7,604 nt of DNA. Source: Bacillota bacterium. GTDB taxonomy: Bacteria; Bacillota_I; Bacilli_A; Acholeplasmatales; Acholeplasmataceae. The position numbers and the translations under genes were made by a program. The notes under the pieces were generated by a model, which had not been told where the DNA came from, did not search any database, and was given only the letters and a program-made list of their open reading frames with translations. The stretch spans positions 1 through 7,604 of the forward strand of contig SBGC01000153.1 in assembly GCA_006226985.1 (NCBI GenBank), given 5' to 3'. The stretch's first letter is position 1; each line of letters opens with the position of its first letter. Of the stretch, positions 6,270 through 7,604 are shown one piece after another.

Positions 6270-7604
6270 ACTTTGAAACCATAGCTGCTATTTCAACAGC
6301 TTTTGGAACTGCAGGTATTTCTGTCATTCGTATTTCTGGGGAAGATGCGATTGAACAATTTAATCACATATTTAAAGGAAAGAATTTAACAAAAGTTAAA
6401 TCACACACCCTTCACTATGGACATATTTTAAATGAAGATGGTTCATATTTAGATGAAGTGATGGTAGCCGTGTTAAGAGCTCCTAAATCATTTACTGCTG
6501 AAAATATGGTTGAAATATCAACACACGGTGGTATTTTAATCACGCAAAAAGTGCTAGAGCGTGTTTTGTCTTTAGATATTCGATTAGCTGAACCAGGTGA
6601 GTTTAGCGAACGCGCTTATTTGAATGGCCGTATTGATTTAGTTGAAGCAGAATCCATCATGGACTTAATACATGCAAAAAGTGAGCAAGCTCTAAAAATT
6701 GCAAATCTTGGCGTTCATAAAGAAACGTCGAATTTAGTTAGAAATCTACGATCAAAGCTCTTAACAATCATTGCACAAATTGAAGTTAATATTGATTATC
6801 CTGAATATGATGATGCTATCGTCATGAGTAAAGAAATCATCTATCCTAAAACACTAGAACTTTTAGAAGAAATCAATATTATTTTGAAAGAATCACATAA
6901 GAATCAAATGATTCGTGAAGGTGTAAAAACCGCAATTATCGGTAAACCTAATGTGGGAAAAAGTAGTTTATTAAATGCACTTTTAAGAGAAGATAAAGCT
7001 ATCGTTACAGATATAGAAGGAACGACAAGAGATACCATTGAAGCACAGATTAATATCAACGGCGTTATACTAAACTTAATCGATACCGCAGGCATTAGAG
7101 AGACCATAGATATCGTTGAAAAAATTGGTGTAGATCGCTCCATGAAGGCACTTCATGAAGCTGAACTCATCCTACTTGTTTTAGATCAAAGTAAAGCTTT
7201 AACCAAAGAAGATAAAGAATTATTAGAACTTACAAAACATAAAAAGAGACTCATTATTGCGAATAAATCAGATCTTCCAAAAGCATTACAAATGGAAGAA
7301 GTTGTCTCCATTTCAACAATCACAAAATCAGGTTTAAAAGAACTGGAACAAGCGATCTTAAAACTATTATCACTCGAAGATATTGAAGAAAGAAACTTTA
7401 ATTATTTATCCAATATTCGACACATCATGAAGGTTAAAGAAGCGAAACAATCACTAGAAAACGTCTTAGCATCCATTAAACTAGACATGCCTGTTGATGT
7501 CTATGCCATTGACCTTACTGCATCTTGGAGAGCTCTTGGAGATATCTTGGGAGAGAACTATCAAGATGATTTATTAGATGAGCTTTTTAGTAAATTTTGT
7601 TTAG
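6266..7604 (+). CDS. mnmE: tRNA modification GTPase MnmE, 3' end cut by window
   Basis: MnmE with MnmG installs the 5-aminomethyl or carboxymethylaminomethyl group on U34 of tRNAs reading split codon boxes. The frame is open for 446 codons to the window edge. The N-terminal folate-binding domain has IAAIST and VIRISGEDA, then AEPGEFSERAYLNGRIDLVEAESIMDLI in the helical region (quoted in part: PGEFSERAYLNGR). The inserted G domain has G1 GKPNVGKSS at 226-234 with Asn229 at the potassium-binding position, G2 GTTRDT at 252-257, G3 DTAG at 273-276 and G4 NKSD at 333-336. The C-terminal FCLGK motif is visible as F-C445-L and the first base of a Gly codon, so only about two residues and the stop are missing. 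GAGGA (6252-6256) is nine bases before the ATG, which overlaps the mgtC-like stop by four bases. Confidence 0.97.
   Translation, partial: MNFETIAAISTAFGTAGISVIRISGEDAIEQFNHIFKGKNLTKVKSHTLHYGHILNEDGSYLDEVMVAVLRAPKSFTAENMVEISTHGGILITQKVLERVLSLDIRLAEPGEFSERAYLNGRIDLVEAESIMDLIHAKSEQALKIANLGVHKETSNLVRNLRSKLLTIIAQIEVNIDYPEYDDAIVMSKEIIYPKTLELLEEINIILKESHKNQMIREGVKTAIIGKPNVGKSSLLNALLREDKAIVTDIEGTTRDTIEAQININGVILNLIDTAGIRETIDIVEKIGVDRSMKALHEAELILLVLDQSKALTKEDKELLELTKHKKRLIIANKSDLPKALQMEEVVSISTITKSGLKELEQAILKLLSLEDIEERNFNYLSNIRHIMKVKEAKQSLENVLASIKLDMPVDVYAIDLTASWRALGDILGENYQDDLLDELFSKFCL

Noticed and set aside
6904..7143. 79-codon - strand open frame inside mnmE
   Set aside because: It mirrors the conserved G domain of mnmE and has no start context; a shadow frame.
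120..7604. Mycoplasma-type genetic code with TGA as tryptophan
   Set aside because: TGA terminates three genes at positions fitting family lengths or overlaps with the next start, and tryptophans are encoded by TGG throughout.

Overview
The window is AT-rich, densely packed DNA with every gene on the + strand. It carries two short operons plus the tail of an upstream gene. TGG codes for tryptophan, and TGA ends at least three genes (the partial gene at the left edge, the TtcA-like gene and the MgtC-family gene), so the standard genetic code applies. Low GC, strong AGGAG-type ribosome sites, extended -10 promoters, a lipoprotein signal, NrnA-type DHH proteins and MnmE together suggest a low-GC Firmicute. 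The best guess is a walled or wall-less relative of the Acholeplasma/Izemoplasma/Haloplasma group. That placement is inference and was not tested by any search.

Left edge (1-163): the last 39 codons of an unrecognised, hydrophobic, probably membrane protein, followed by a rho-independent terminator.

Operon 1 (about 192-2940): a near-consensus promoter with an extended -10 drives a 611-residue surface lipoprotein. Its parts are a lipobox, four PASTA-like repeats, a lamin-tail domain and a C-terminal staphylococcal-nuclease-like domain with all expected catalytic positions present. One base after it starts an unrecognised bitopic membrane protein with a signal peptide, an outside domain, one membrane helix and a basic tail. 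The operon ends at a terminator whose hairpin begins inside the second gene's last codons.

Operon 2 (about 2950 to beyond the right edge): an extended -10 promoter starts five tightly packed genes. These are two tandem NrnA-type DHH/DHHA1 phosphoesterases, a TtcA-like PP-loop tRNA-thiolation protein, an MgtC/SapB-family membrane protein, and mnmE, which is cut by the window end about two codons before its expected stop. Junctions are overlaps of 20 and 4 bases or gaps of one base, so translation is probably coupled.

Possible common thread (inference): operon 1 puts a nuclease on the cell surface, and operon 2 begins with enzymes of a family that turns very short oligonucleotides or cyclic dinucleotide products into mononucleotides. 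The rest of operon 2 concerns tRNA anticodon-loop modification (TtcA-like, MnmE) and a membrane protein of a family linked to magnesium stress. No mobile element, CRISPR array, rRNA or tRNA gene was seen.
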